Positions 17,668 to 26,358 of a stretch of DNA of 57,866 nt are shown here, in pieces. Each line of letters starts with the position of its first letter. The first letter of the stretch is position 1. Source of the DNA: Treponema sp. UBA6367 (GTDB taxonomy: Bacteria; Spirochaetota; Spirochaetia; Treponematales; Treponemataceae); NCBI GenBank assembly GCA_002437725.1, contig DJRF01000025.1, forward strand, positions 159,913 through 217,778, in the 5' to 3' direction. Both the position numbers and the translations under genes were made by a program. The notes under the pieces are model-generated. The model saw only the letters and a program-made list of their open reading frames with translations. It did not search any database and had not been told where the DNA came from.

Positions 17668-17712
17668 CAACTGTTGTTTCTCACTTCGTTGCGAAACAAC
17701 TTAAAAAGTCAA
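17646..17712 (+). repeat. Two-hairpin leader repeat, copy 1
   Basis: Order of parts: hairpin GTTTGC/GCAAAC (17646-17659), 13 bases, hairpin GTTGTTTC/GAAACAAC (17673-17700, eight-base-pair stem), then ACTTAAAAAGTCAA. The same parts in the same order and with the same 13-base gap occur on the minus strand at 22294-22359, upstream of another lipoprotein gene. It could be a regulatory leader or a short dispersed repeat. Confidence 0.6.
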
Positions 17713-17756
17713 TCCTAAAACTGAAGTTTTACTCTTGGCTTTTTATAGGAGAAAAT

Positions 17757-18554
17757 ATGAAAAAAAACTTATTTTCAACAATTTTTACACTTGCCGCAAT
17801 CTTTGGATTTTTTGCCGCGTGTTCCTCAAGTATAAATACCGCATCTGTAGAAATTCCGGTTGGCCAGATTTTTAGAAGCGCTGAGCAAAACGGTCTTTTA
17901 AATAAAAATGAAGCAACTGAAAGCGAATCTTTTGAATTAAAGATATTTTTGACCTTGAACGGAAGCCTTTATAAAGAAGAAACAATTCCTTATGATTCTG
18001 CCACATACACTTTTGACGACATTCCTATAGGCAGCGAACTAGAAATATCAGCGGAACTTTATAAAGGCCAAACAAAATTTTACGAAGGAAAATCAGAAAA
18101 AATCACTATTAAAGAAAATGAAAATTTAGTTTCTCTTTCTATTAGCAGAATAAAGTCCGATACCCAAACAGAATTAAAGTCTATGCCTAGCAACATAAGA
18201 CTGGAGACTTCTTTTTCCGATGATGATACAACAAACACGGTTTCTTTAGCTACAGAAACTGCAACTTTCCATATTTACTACTTAGATGATGAATACAACA
18301 AAAAAACTCTGCCTGAATGGGTCACATACAGCTGGAAATTAAACGGAAATTCATTTGAAACAGATGAAACTATCGCCAAGTTTGAAAAATCAACTGGAAC
18401 ACTTACAATTTACCTAAATAAAAATCCATATATTCTGAAGGAAACACAAAGTGATTCTGGCACTGGAACACAAAACACGCTTGCAGTTGAACTTGGCAGC
18501 TCTGATTCTTCAGAATTGACATCCGCCTCTGTAGAGTTTTTTGTTACAGAATAG
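17757..18554 (+). CDS. Lipoprotein of unknown function, 265 aa
   Basis: Signal peptide of about 21 residues ending in the lipobox AAC (Cys22), followed by a Ser-rich linker. The mature part is mostly beta strand. Residues 60-115 contain a DIPIGSELEISAELYKG segment that resembles, in style, the IPVGKNR segment of the starch lipoproteins but is much shorter. The second half reads like an immunoglobulin-type domain (YSWKLNGNSFETDE), as found in other spirochaete surface lipoproteins. GGAG lies six bases before the ATG. It is transcribed alone, divergently from the starch operon, with a structured leader. No enzyme motif is seen. Confidence 0.85.
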   Translation: MKKNLFSTIFTLAAIFGFFAACSSSINTASVEIPVGQIFRSAEQNGLLNKNEATESESFELKIFLTLNGSLYKEETIPYDSATYTFDDIPIGSELEISAELYKGQTKFYEGKSEKITIKENENLVSLSISRIKSDTQTELKSMPSNIRLETSFSDDDTTNTVSLATETATFHIYYLDDEYNKKTLPEWVTYSWKLNGNSFETDETIAKFEKSTGTLTIYLNKNPYILKETQSDSGTGTQNTLAVELGSSDSSELTSASVEFFVTE

Positions 18555-18626
18555 CAAGGTTTTATTTCAAATATAAATACGCCTGGCCAATATACGCTTA
18601 CGATTAGAATCTTGCCTCAGACGTTT

Positions 18627-19646
18627 TTAAGATTCGTATAAACTTAAATCAAAAGATTCGCCGTTTGCGCTTAAAACTTTTTTCACATAGTCTTTTCCCC
18701 AATATTCGCACATTAGGGAAAAGGCTTGTTTTTTTATGGAATCTGAACAAAAATACTTTAAGTATCTAAAGCAGCTTAAAACATAACCATTGCACTGCCT
18801 GTGAACAACTTGGCTCTGTTCCTTGGAAAGCTCAATTCCGCCGCAGCTTAATTCATCGAAAATGACAGAAAATATAGAAGCAACGGAACATATTTTTTCC
18901 CAGCGCTCAAGATTTTCTATCCGCATGCTTGAAGAAATCCCTGTATCCACTGAGTACAAGCACAATTTGTCTTTTATGCCGATATAGCTTTTTGCAAAGT
19001 AGGCAGCAAAAAAAGAAATAAGGTAGTCTTCCCCAAAAACACAGAACATATTTGGTATTTTTTCAAAAGCCTGGACAAAAACGTCCTTTTTTATTAATTT
19101 GCCCCAAACAAAAAGATTTATTCTGTTATTAATTATTGCCGCATCAAAAATGCTGGAATTAAAAAGAGGCTGCTCACTAAGAAGATTTGTTTTTTTGCAT
19201 ACACTTTCAAAATTCTTTTGCTCCGCACTGGAACTTGCAGTTTTTTCATTCTGGTTCATAAAAAAAACTTCCGCCCCGCACTGAACAACATCGTAGTCTG
19301 ATTCATTTGCTTTATTGCACAAAAGCTCAAGGGCATTGGGTTTTATGGCATCGTCGCAGTCAAGGCAAAAAATATATTTTCCAGAAGATTCATAAACGGC
19401 TGTGCGCCGGGCTTCTACGCAGCCAAGATTTCTGCTATGGCGCACATAGCTTACTTTTATTTTTGTCTGCTTTGAAAAGAGTTTGCATATCTTTTTGCAA
19501 TTAAAGCCGTTTTCATCGCATCCGCTAGAGCAGTCGTCTACAACAATAAGCTCAAAGTCGCAAAAAGTCTGAGCCGCCACACTGTCCAAGCAGCGGCGCA
19601 GATACTTTTCGCCATTAAAAACTGGAATGCACACAGAAACAAGCAT
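18627..19646 (-). CDS. Family 2 glycosyltransferase
   Basis: 339 residues. GT-A fold: SVCIPVFNGEKYLRRCLDS at the N-terminus, VVDDCSSG for the first nucleotide-sugar contact, and the DxD-type motif LDCDD near residue 97. The C-terminal half is helical and unassigned. It begins five bases after the stop of the large lipoprotein gene, so the two are very probably cotranscribed although no ribosome-binding site is visible. The acceptor is unknown; surface glycolipid, capsule or protein glycosylation are all possible. There are no other polysaccharide genes next to it. Confidence 0.88.
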   Translation of the reverse strand: MLVSVCIPVFNGEKYLRRCLDSVAAQTFCDFELIVVDDCSSGCDENGFNCKKICKLFSKQTKIKVSYVRHSRNLGCVEARRTAVYESSGKYIFCLDCDDAIKPNALELLCNKANESDYDVVQCGAEVFFMNQNEKTASSSAEQKNFESVCKKTNLLSEQPLFNSSIFDAAIINNRINLFVWGKLIKKDVFVQAFEKIPNMFCVFGEDYLISFFAAYFAKSYIGIKDKLCLYSVDTGISSSMRIENLERWEKICSVASIFSVIFDELSCGGIELSKEQSQVVHRQCNGYVLSCFRYLKYFCSDSIKKQAFSLMCEYWGKDYVKKVLSANGESFDLSLYES

Positions 19647-19651
19647 AGGTT

Positions 19652-22270
19652 TTAATTAGAAGAAACACTTTCTATATAGTCTGCCTGGCTAGCAAAGGTA
19701 GCGCCGCTGCTTACAAAATCTGTGTAAGTGTAGCCGTCAAATTCAAAGCCGCTGCCACCGCCTGATCGAGCAATGCTCAAATCATCACTATTAGAAAGGT
19801 CTACTGCGTAATAACTAGAAGAAGAGCTGTCGCCAATTACAAGCTTTTTCTTCTTAGGCAGCACAGCTACAAACTTACGCGTAATTCCAAACGAAACAGG
19901 ATTTTGAGAATAAGGTGACGAATAATCTGACCAAGCTTTAATTGTATTACCGCTATCGCTGCCTATACGAACTAGCGAACTGCAAGCATTGACGTTACTT
20001 GAAGTAGGGTCGGTTACATTCAAATGCAAGTAATAAGAATTTTTTAAGATATACAAATTGCTATCCACAATAGCCATATCTGTAATGGCATTGAATGCAT
20101 AAGCACTTTGCGTAATTTGATTTTCAGAGCACCACTCTGTAAACGAAGAATCACTGGAGGTTGTAAACACGTCTAAAACTAATTCAAGCTGGTCTTTAGA
20201 AATGGTTGCACCAGTTGTGTAGCTTGAAGGACTGGCAAGCTTATAAATGCTGTAAGTGCTGTCTTTTACAGAGCCGCTTGTGCTAGTCTTATAGCCTGCA
20301 ACATACAAATCTTTGTCCAAGCCTTCGCAGTAAACAGCGGTTACCTTTGTAAATACAGAAGCAAAATCAAGCTGAACTTCAGCCGGGAACTGCCCGTCTT
20401 TGCTAGCCGCAACAGAATAAACAACTGGGTCGCTATAAGCCCAGTGATTCCATTCAGAAAGGGCTATATCTTGTCCGCCTTTTTCTAATATAGATGCAAG
20501 AGTATTTACAAAGTAAACTCTATTACCATCTGCGCACATGCTTGCAGGAATTTGCTGCTTTATGTAGCCAAAATTTTCTTTTTGAACTGTAAATTCAGTT
20601 TTTTTGCTTGCTTCCTTATTAGAATAATGAACCAGCTCGTAGCCAGTGGATTCAGTAATAGTGCCTGGAACTTTAGAATCTCCTTCAAGCTCCAGCTCAA
20701 ATGCGTACAAGCCTCCGCTATGGTCGTAACAGAACGCCGCAAGAGAATAGTTGTCATTCTGATAACCAACAGCGTCATTATTGCCGTAACTTAATTTATA
20801 ATTTACAGACCAACCACTTGCCAATTTATTTGAATAATAAACAGCAGGCAAAGGTTTTGTTACATAATACTTAAATGTATTTTCTTCCTTATTCTCTAGT
20901 ATCTCGCATACAACAGTCTGTTCTTGCAAGCCAGAAGAAAGAATAGAAATTTTGCCGTCAAAACTTTCAGAGGCTATAACCAATGGAGAGTTCTCGTAAT
21001 ATTCGACATCTTCCACATCTAAATACAAATTAAAATCTGATGTATCATCATTTGCAAATGAACAAAAATCCAGATACGCGCCATTTTTTAAGATAACAGA
21101 AGGGGTTCCGTCTAGAGTGTAGCTTTTTACTACAAGACTTTTATCTGTTTCGGTTGAAGCTGTAAAAACGACATCGGCAGAGCTTTGCGCAACATCAACA
21201 GACTTATCGGCATGCAAGTTCAGTAAAACACCGCTTTGGCTAGTATCATCGTCAGTGCTAAAAGTGTCTATTTCAATTTGCTTGCCCTCCTTGATTTTAG
21301 AAATATCAAATTCCATTGAACCAGAGCAAGTGTAGTTTATTTTTGCATTATAGACTGCATTGTTTTTGTAGATATTTTCAAGAACTTTATAAAGGTTTCC
21401 AGGATTAGTTTTGTTCAAGCCATTAGAAGCAGAATCTTCTGAAACAGAAGCGGAAGCGTAGTATGTGTATTCTTTTAAAGGAAATAAAAGATTTTCGTAC
21501 GAGCCAGAAGATTCCTTTTCATCGGCAACTTCAATCAAATCATCTGTCAAAAGATTTATGCGCTTCCAAATCGGCTCAGCATCCGTTGCTGAACTCTGGC
21601 TAGCAGCCGCGCAGTTTGCGTAAAGCTCAATGTTGTAATATCCAGAAGAAAGCTGCCCTGAAATCAATAATTTTGTACTTTGATTTTCAACAGATTCAAT
21701 TTTTAAATCCGATGAACAGTCTTCTTTGCTAGAATTTTTTAGCGCGACTTTTATTCTGTCTTTTAAGTCTACCTGTCCGACTTCCGTAATATATTGATTA
21801 TAAGAAGTCTGATCAAATCCTAGCTGCACAGAAAGGCTTCCTTTTCCATCTTGGCTCTTTTTTAATCCGACAATAACAGAAATCTCTGTTGACTTTCCTT
21901 CCGCCACAACGATATTTTCTTTTGAGCCGGAAAGTTCTATAGTAGAAGTATCATTAGCATAACTTCCTTCTATATTTAAGTTATATGTTCCAACGCCAAG
22001 CTTTGCAGAGTTTTCGCCTTTTTTTAAAGCAATAGAAACTACTTTATCTTTAACAGGCGTTATTTGCGTAAAAGTCAACTTCCACTCTTCTACTTTTGAA
22101 ATATCAAAGCCTTCTGCAGGCTTAATAAACCTTGCAGAACTGTTTGAATCAGCAATATTGATTATGACGTTTTCAGATGACTGCCGTGCTTCTTGATTTT
22201 CAAGAATTCCAGAGCAAGAAGTCAATGCTAGAAGAATAACAGGAAATAAAAATAGAGCAATTTTTTTCAT
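19652..22270 (-). CDS. Large surface lipoprotein, unknown function, 872 aa
   Basis: Signal peptide with lipobox TSC (Cys19). The first 160 residues form a beta-rich region containing LGVGTYNLNIEGSY and a second strand-rich stretch, in the style of spirochaete lipoprotein repeats. Residues 260-460 contain spaced hydrophobic strands. The region from about 560 to the end has propeller-like segments (DGNRVYFVNT, DKDLYVAGYK, DSNLYILKN). No catalytic motif and no starch-binding aromatics comparable with the amylase genes were recognised. The gene carries the two-hairpin leader upstream and is followed by a glycosyltransferase. It may be an adhesin or surface sensor, which is a guess from its layout. 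Confidence 0.85.
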   Translation of the reverse strand: MKKIALFLFPVILLALTSCSGILENQEARQSSENVIINIADSNSSARFIKPAEGFDISKVEEWKLTFTQITPVKDKVVSIALKKGENSAKLGVGTYNLNIEGSYANDTSTIELSGSKENIVVAEGKSTEISVIVGLKKSQDGKGSLSVQLGFDQTSYNQYITEVGQVDLKDRIKVALKNSSKEDCSSDLKIESVENQSTKLLISGQLSSGYYNIELYANCAAASQSSATDAEPIWKRINLLTDDLIEVADEKESSGSYENLLFPLKEYTYYASASVSEDSASNGLNKTNPGNLYKVLENIYKNNAVYNAKINYTCSGSMEFDISKIKEGKQIEIDTFSTDDDTSQSGVLLNLHADKSVDVAQSSADVVFTASTETDKSLVVKSYTLDGTPSVILKNGAYLDFCSFANDDTSDFNLYLDVEDVEYYENSPLVIASESFDGKISILSSGLQEQTVVCEILENKEENTFKYYVTKPLPAVYYSNKLASGWSVNYKLSYGNNDAVGYQNDNYSLAAFCYDHSGGLYAFELELEGDSKVPGTITESTGYELVHYSNKEASKKTEFTVQKENFGYIKQQIPASMCADGNRVYFVNTLASILEKGGQDIALSEWNHWAYSDPVVYSVAASKDGQFPAEVQLDFASVFTKVTAVYCEGLDKDLYVAGYKTSTSGSVKDSTYSIYKLASPSSYTTGATISKDQLELVLDVFTTSSDSSFTEWCSENQITQSAYAFNAITDMAIVDSNLYILKNSYYLHLNVTDPTSSNVNACSSLVRIGSDSGNTIKAWSDYSSPYSQNPVSFGITRKFVAVLPKKKKLVIGDSSSSSYYAVDLSNSDDLSIARSGGGSGFEFDGYTYTDFVSSGATFASQADYIESVSSN

Positions 22271-22293
22271 AAGCCCTCACGTAAAAAGCCAGT

Positions 22294-22359
22294 TTGACTT
22301 TTTTAGTTGTTTTTCAGAAAAGCAAAACAACAATTTATAAGAACGTTTGCAACGCAAAC
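22294..22359 (-). repeat. Two-hairpin leader repeat, copy 2
   Basis: Minus-strand order: GTTTGC/GCAAAC hairpin (22345-22359), 13 bases, GTTGTTTT/AAAACAAC hairpin (22306-22331, eight-base-pair stem), then ACTAAAAAAGTCAA, ending 23 bases before the lipoprotein ATG. It matches copy 1 at 17646-17712 in parts, order and gap. Confidence 0.6.
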
Positions 22360-22458
22360 TTTTAAGATAAAACAGCCACATTTGCAACTATTTTTATCTT
22401 TTTAAAATTACTAGAACTGCTCTATTATAACATATATCTTTTTATTTTGCTATAAAAA

Positions 22459-23886
22459 CTAGTCTGTAGGACCGGCAGATGACACTTCATCATCATTTTT
22501 AAGAAGAGCTGAATTGCTGTGGGCAACTCTGTCTTTCATAGGAATGTATTCGCGCAGCCCCGAAACGCTCTTATAAGCAGGACGGTAAATTCTTTTTCCG
22601 GAAACGATTTCTTCTATGCGGTGAGCGCTCCAGCCAGAAATTCTTGAAATTGCAAAAAGAGGAGTAAACAAATCGCGAGGAATATTTAGCAGCGAATAAA
22701 CAAATCCTGAATAAAAGTCAAAGTTTGTGCAAATCTTCTTAGAATCTCCGTGGACTTCCGCAAGGATTTTTGGAGCGAGCTTTTCAACAAGCGTGTACAA
22801 GTTGAATTCGTCGTCGCGGCCGTTTTCGTGCGCAAGTTTTTTTGCCTTGTCCCTTAAAAGAATCGCGCGGGGATCACTTATCGTGTAAACTGCGTGTCCC
22901 TGACCGTAGATAAGGCCGGTTCTGTCGAACGCTTGCTTTGTAGCAATTTTCCGCAAGTAGTCGGCGACTTTCTTTTCGTTGCCCCAGTCGTCAATATTTG
23001 CCCGCATTTCGTCCATCATTTCCATGACTTTTATGTTTGCGCCACCGTGCCGTCTGCCTTTTAATGAACCGACAGCGGCTCCAATTGCAGAATATGTGTC
23101 TGTATCTGAAGAAGAAACAACATGAACTGTGAAAGCAGAGTTGTTTCCGCCGCCGTGCTCCGCATGAACCACAAGAGAAAGGTCTAAAAGTTCCGCTTCA
23201 AGGCGAGTATATTCTTTATTTGGGCGAATAAGGCGCAAAAAGTTTTCTGCAGTGCTTAAATTTGGATCAGGATTGTGAACATACATGCTTTTTTCTTCAT
23301 AGTATCTTCTTTTTGCCTGATAAGCATAAGCTACTAAAGTCGGAAAACGAGCTATAAGCTCCACGCACTGCCTTAAAACGTTTGGAATACTTCTGTTTTC
23401 CGGGTCGCTATCGTAAGAATAGGAAGCTAAAACACCACGGGCAAGTTTATTCATAATGTCGCTTGAAGGAGCTTTTAGAATCATATCTTCCATAAAGTTG
23501 TTAGGAAGCACGCGTTCTGCCCCCATGTAGCTTGAAAATTCGTCAAGCTGTTCCCTTGTAGGAAGTTCTCCGAACAGCAAAAGATAGACAACTTCTTCAA
23601 AGCCGAATTTTTTTTCTCGCTCGCAGTCTTTTACAATATCAAGAACATCGTATCCGCGGTAAATAAGTCGTCCTGGAACAGCAACGGTTTTTCCATCTGC
23701 GCCGGTTTCGTATCCTATTACATCGCCGATTCTTGTAAGGCCAACAAGCACACCGCGACCATCTGAATATCTCAAGCCTCGCTTTACGTCGTATTTTTGA
23801 TACAGCGACTGGTCTATCGGGTCATTACTTTTTGCAATATTTGAAAGTTTTTCTATAAAAGACGCCTTGTTTTCTATCAATGCCAT
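22459..23886 (-). CDS. Citrate synthase
   Basis: Condenses acetyl-CoA and oxaloacetate; 475 residues. The active-site triad is visible: His in VVHAEHGGGNNSAF, His in GQGHAVYTISDPRA, and Asp in NFDFYSG. Longer than the 370-440 residue type II enzymes because of N-terminal and C-terminal extensions. The C-terminal part has the usual SGWSAHRIEE arginine motif. No other TCA-cycle gene lies nearby; in anaerobes lacking a full cycle the enzyme usually feeds glutamate synthesis, which would be inference here. A 2-methylcitrate synthase activity cannot be excluded. Promoter with repeated ATAATGCA motifs lies at 23898-23968. AGGA precedes the ATG. Confidence 0.94.
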   Translation of the reverse strand: MALIENKASFIEKLSNIAKSNDPIDQSLYQKYDVKRGLRYSDGRGVLVGLTRIGDVIGYETGADGKTVAVPGRLIYRGYDVLDIVKDCEREKKFGFEEVVYLLLFGELPTREQLDEFSSYMGAERVLPNNFMEDMILKAPSSDIMNKLARGVLASYSYDSDPENRSIPNVLRQCVELIARFPTLVAYAYQAKRRYYEEKSMYVHNPDPNLSTAENFLRLIRPNKEYTRLEAELLDLSLVVHAEHGGGNNSAFTVHVVSSSDTDTYSAIGAAVGSLKGRRHGGANIKVMEMMDEMRANIDDWGNEKKVADYLRKIATKQAFDRTGLIYGQGHAVYTISDPRAILLRDKAKKLAHENGRDDEFNLYTLVEKLAPKILAEVHGDSKKICTNFDFYSGFVYSLLNIPRDLFTPLFAISRISGWSAHRIEEIVSGKRIYRPAYKSVSGLREYIPMKDRVAHSNSALLKNDDEVSSAGPTD

Positions 23887-23897
23887 GTTCTGTTCCT

Positions 23898-23968
23898 ATA
23901 ATGCAAGATTATGCATTTTTTCTAATAATTTTTGCATTATTATAAATTAAATTAAACCTTCTTGTCTA
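23898..23968 (-). promoter_or_regulatory. Citrate synthase promoter with repeated ATAATGCA motifs
   Basis: Minus strand: TAGACA (23963-23968), an 18-base spacer, TATAAT (23939-23944). One ATAATGCA overlaps the -10 (plus-strand TGCATTAT, 23933-23940), an inverted copy lies at 23898-23905, and a related TTATGCAT at 23909-23916. The arrangement is what an operator for a dimeric regulator would look like. Confidence 0.5.
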
Positions 23969-23972
23969 CACA

Positions 23973-24047
23973 GCCCAAATGCCGAGTTCCAGGAAAATGA
24001 ATAAAAGCGCAAGCGAATTTACACATTTATAAAAACTCGGCATTTGA
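23973..24047 (+). repeat. Foldback element, short internally deleted copy
   Basis: Terminal repeats CAAATGCCGAGTT (23976-23988) and its exact complement (24034-24045 region). Between them lies only the left subterminal part (AGGAAAATGAATAAAAGCG and AAGCGAATTT) that also follows the left terminal repeat of the copy at 54912. About 75 bp. It lies between ychF and the citrate synthase gene, eleven bases from the ychF stop. Confidence 0.7.
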
Positions 24048-24057
24048 GATTTTTCGG

Positions 24058-25188
24058 CTACACATTGAACTTAAAGAAAAGCACATCGCCGTCTTGCACT
24101 ATGTAGTCTTTTCCTTCCTGGCGGTATTTACCTGCTTCTTTTATTTTTTGCTCAGAACCGTACTTTTGCAGGTCTTCTATAGAATAGGCTTCTGCCTTGA
24201 TAAATCCTTTTTCAAAATCTGTGTGAATTACGCCGGCCGCTTTTGGAGCCGTGTCGCCAAGCTTTATAGTCCAGGCTCTACATTCGTCAGAACCGCCTGT
24301 AAAGAAAGTTGCCAATCCCATAAGGTGATACGCTTTTTTTGCCAAAACCGCAAGGCCGCTTTCAGAAAGTCCAACTGAATCCATAAAGTCTTTTCTGTCC
24401 GCAGGGTCGGTTATTTCCGCAAGATCGGCCTCAAACTTTCCGCAAATCACCACAACTTCGCTGTGTTCTTGCTCTGCTATTTTTTTTAAGGTTTCAACAT
24501 ATTTGTTAGTTCCTGCAGAAATTGAATCTTCATCAATATTTGCAACATAAAGTGTTGGCTTCATGGTCAAAAGGAACATATCTTTTATGGCTGTTTTTTC
24601 ATCATCTGCAAGCTCTGCAAGTCGAGCGCACTTACCTTCCTGAAGGAGAGGAAGTATTTTTTCTACGGCAGAATTAAATGGCGCAAGCTGCTTTTCCGCC
24701 TCTTTTCCCAAGGCGCGAACTTGCTTTATATTTTTTTCCTGGCGCTTGGCAATTGTCTGCAAATCTGCCTGCGCCAGCTCAAAATTGATTGTAAGAACAT
24801 CATTTTCCGGGTCAACAGGAGCTTCTACCTTAGAATCTTCGCGGACGTGCATAATATCAGGATTGTCAAAGCAGCGAACAACGTGGGCAATGCAAGCGCA
24901 CTCACGGATATTTGCCAAAAACTGATTTCCAAGCCCTTCGCCCTGGCTTGCGCCTTTTATAAGCCCCGCAATATCAACAAATTTTACAGATGCAGGAGTC
25001 TTCTTTTTTGGATTATGAATTGAAGCTAAAAAATCAAGCCGCTCATCAGGAAGATCAACTATACCGACGTTTGGATCGATTGTACAAAATGGAAAATTAG
25101 CAGCTTCGGCAGGAGCTGCAGTAAGAGCTGAAAAAATGGTTGACTTTCCTACATTTGGCAAACCAACAATACCGCAATCTAATGACAT
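24058..25188 (-). CDS. ychF: Redox-regulated ATPase/GTPase YchF (Obg-like)
   Basis: 376 residues from the ATG at 25188, which has AGAGGA six bases upstream and gives the standard MSLDCGIVGLPNVGKST beginning; the upstream in-frame ATG at 25251 would add 21 hydrophobic residues not seen in this family. G1 is GLPNVGKST, G3 is DIAGL, and the NxxE form of G4 typical of ATP-preferring YchF is NIDED. TGS-type C-terminal domain ends FKFNV. Binds ribosomes and ATP; role in translation and stress. Single gene; its stop TAG lies at the edge of a foldback element. Confidence 0.96.
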   Translation of the reverse strand: MSLDCGIVGLPNVGKSTIFSALTAAPAEAANFPFCTIDPNVGIVDLPDERLDFLASIHNPKKKTPASVKFVDIAGLIKGASQGEGLGNQFLANIRECACIAHVVRCFDNPDIMHVREDSKVEAPVDPENDVLTINFELAQADLQTIAKRQEKNIKQVRALGKEAEKQLAPFNSAVEKILPLLQEGKCARLAELADDEKTAIKDMFLLTMKPTLYVANIDEDSISAGTNKYVETLKKIAEQEHSEVVVICGKFEADLAEITDPADRKDFMDSVGLSESGLAVLAKKAYHLMGLATFFTGGSDECRAWTIKLGDTAPKAAGVIHTDFEKGFIKAEAYSIEDLQKYGSEQKIKEAGKYRQEGKDYIVQDGDVLFFKFNV

Positions 25189-25330
25189 TACAAGTCCTCT
25201 GATAAAAAAAGATATGAAAATCAGTATAATTTCTTTAGAAGAAAATAGCAATGTTTGATTTTAGTGTTTGTTTTTAGATTTTTTGTAAAAAAACTGCAGA
25301 AATTTTACAGCTGCCTGCGTATATATTTTT

Positions 25331-26353
25331 ATGAAGAAAACAAGTTTTTTCGCAATTTTTCCTAAAATTCTCTTTTTAATTTTTTTTGCAAGCTGCAGCT
25401 CCAGCAAGAACGCTGCTGAAAATCAAAGTTTAAGAATTGTCTGCTGGAACGTTCAGACATTTTTTGATGCGACAAAAGACGGGACTGAATATTCTGACTT
25501 TTTAAAAAATAAGGAATGGGGGAAACAAAATTACGAGAGCAGGCTTAAAAAGCTCTGTTCGTCATTAAAATTTTTAGACGCAGATATTTTCGCGCTTATA
25601 GAAATTGAAAACGAAGGAATTTTGTATGATATTTCAAACCAGCTGGCGTCAAATTCTTGGGACAACAGAAAATCATGGGATTACGCCTGTTTTGCAAAAG
25701 CAGAAGACGGAGCTACAGGCTGCGCAATAATTTCAAGATACCCAATAAAAGATTTAAAAAGCCATTTTTTGGATGCTAGAGCGTATTCAGCAGAGCAACC
25801 GCAAACGAGGCCTATTTTAGAGGCAAAAATTGCGGCATTTGAAAAAGAACTCGTTATTTTTGTAAATCATTGGAAGTCAAAATCAGGAGGAAGCAGCGAA
25901 AGCGACATCTGGCGGGACTTGCAAGAAAACCAGCTTGCAGAGCTAATAAATTCTTTGCCGCCAGAAACGCCGTGCATCGCTTGCGGCGACTTTAATCGCG
26001 ATATAAAAGAATTCTTTATTGATTCAGATTCTGCGCAGACGGTTTTAGGCAGAACAAAAATCGCATTGCAAAACTTTTTAGTTCCGCAGACTTTTTTGCA
26101 AGAAGCGAAAATGAAAAACCCATGGATTTTGACCGGCGGCTCGTTAGTATTTCCTGGCTCTTACTTTTATAAGAACGAATGGGAACGAATTGACCATTTT
26201 TTTTACAGAGGAAAAATCAGCATAAAAGGCTTTTTGCCTGCAACAGACGGCTCTTGGTGCGATTCTGAAGGAATACCAAAAAGATACGCAATCTATAACA
26301 ATTCAGGATATTCTGACCACTTGCCAATAAAGTGCGTTGTTGTATTTGAATAG
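25331..26353 (+). CDS. Lipoprotein of the endonuclease/exonuclease/phosphatase family
   Basis: 340 residues. Signal peptide with lipobox ASC (Cys22), then an EEP fold: NVQTFF (Asn), EIENEG (metal-binding Glu), NHWKSK (catalytic His), GDFNRD (Asp and Asn) and SDHLPI (final Asp-His). All catalytic residues are present. Because it is exported and lipidated, an extracytoplasmic nuclease or a phosphodiesterase such as a sphingomyelinase-like enzyme is possible; phosphorus or nucleoside scavenging would fit. No ribosome-binding site is visible before the ATG. It converges with the GGDEF gene with five bases between the stops. Confidence 0.87.
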   Translation: MKKTSFFAIFPKILFLIFFASCSSSKNAAENQSLRIVCWNVQTFFDATKDGTEYSDFLKNKEWGKQNYESRLKKLCSSLKFLDADIFALIEIENEGILYDISNQLASNSWDNRKSWDYACFAKAEDGATGCAIISRYPIKDLKSHFLDARAYSAEQPQTRPILEAKIAAFEKELVIFVNHWKSKSGGSSESDIWRDLQENQLAELINSLPPETPCIACGDFNRDIKEFFIDSDSAQTVLGRTKIALQNFLVPQTFLQEAKMKNPWILTGGSLVFPGSYFYKNEWERIDHFFYRGKISIKGFLPATDGSWCDSEGIPKRYAIYNNSGYSDHLPIKCVVVFE

Positions 26354-26358
26354 CAACA

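Noticed and set aside
18605..18650. GAATCTT/AAGATTC hairpin near the end of the glycosyltransferase gene as a terminator
   Set aside because: The loop is long, there is no T-run on either strand, and part of it encodes the C-terminus of the glycosyltransferase.
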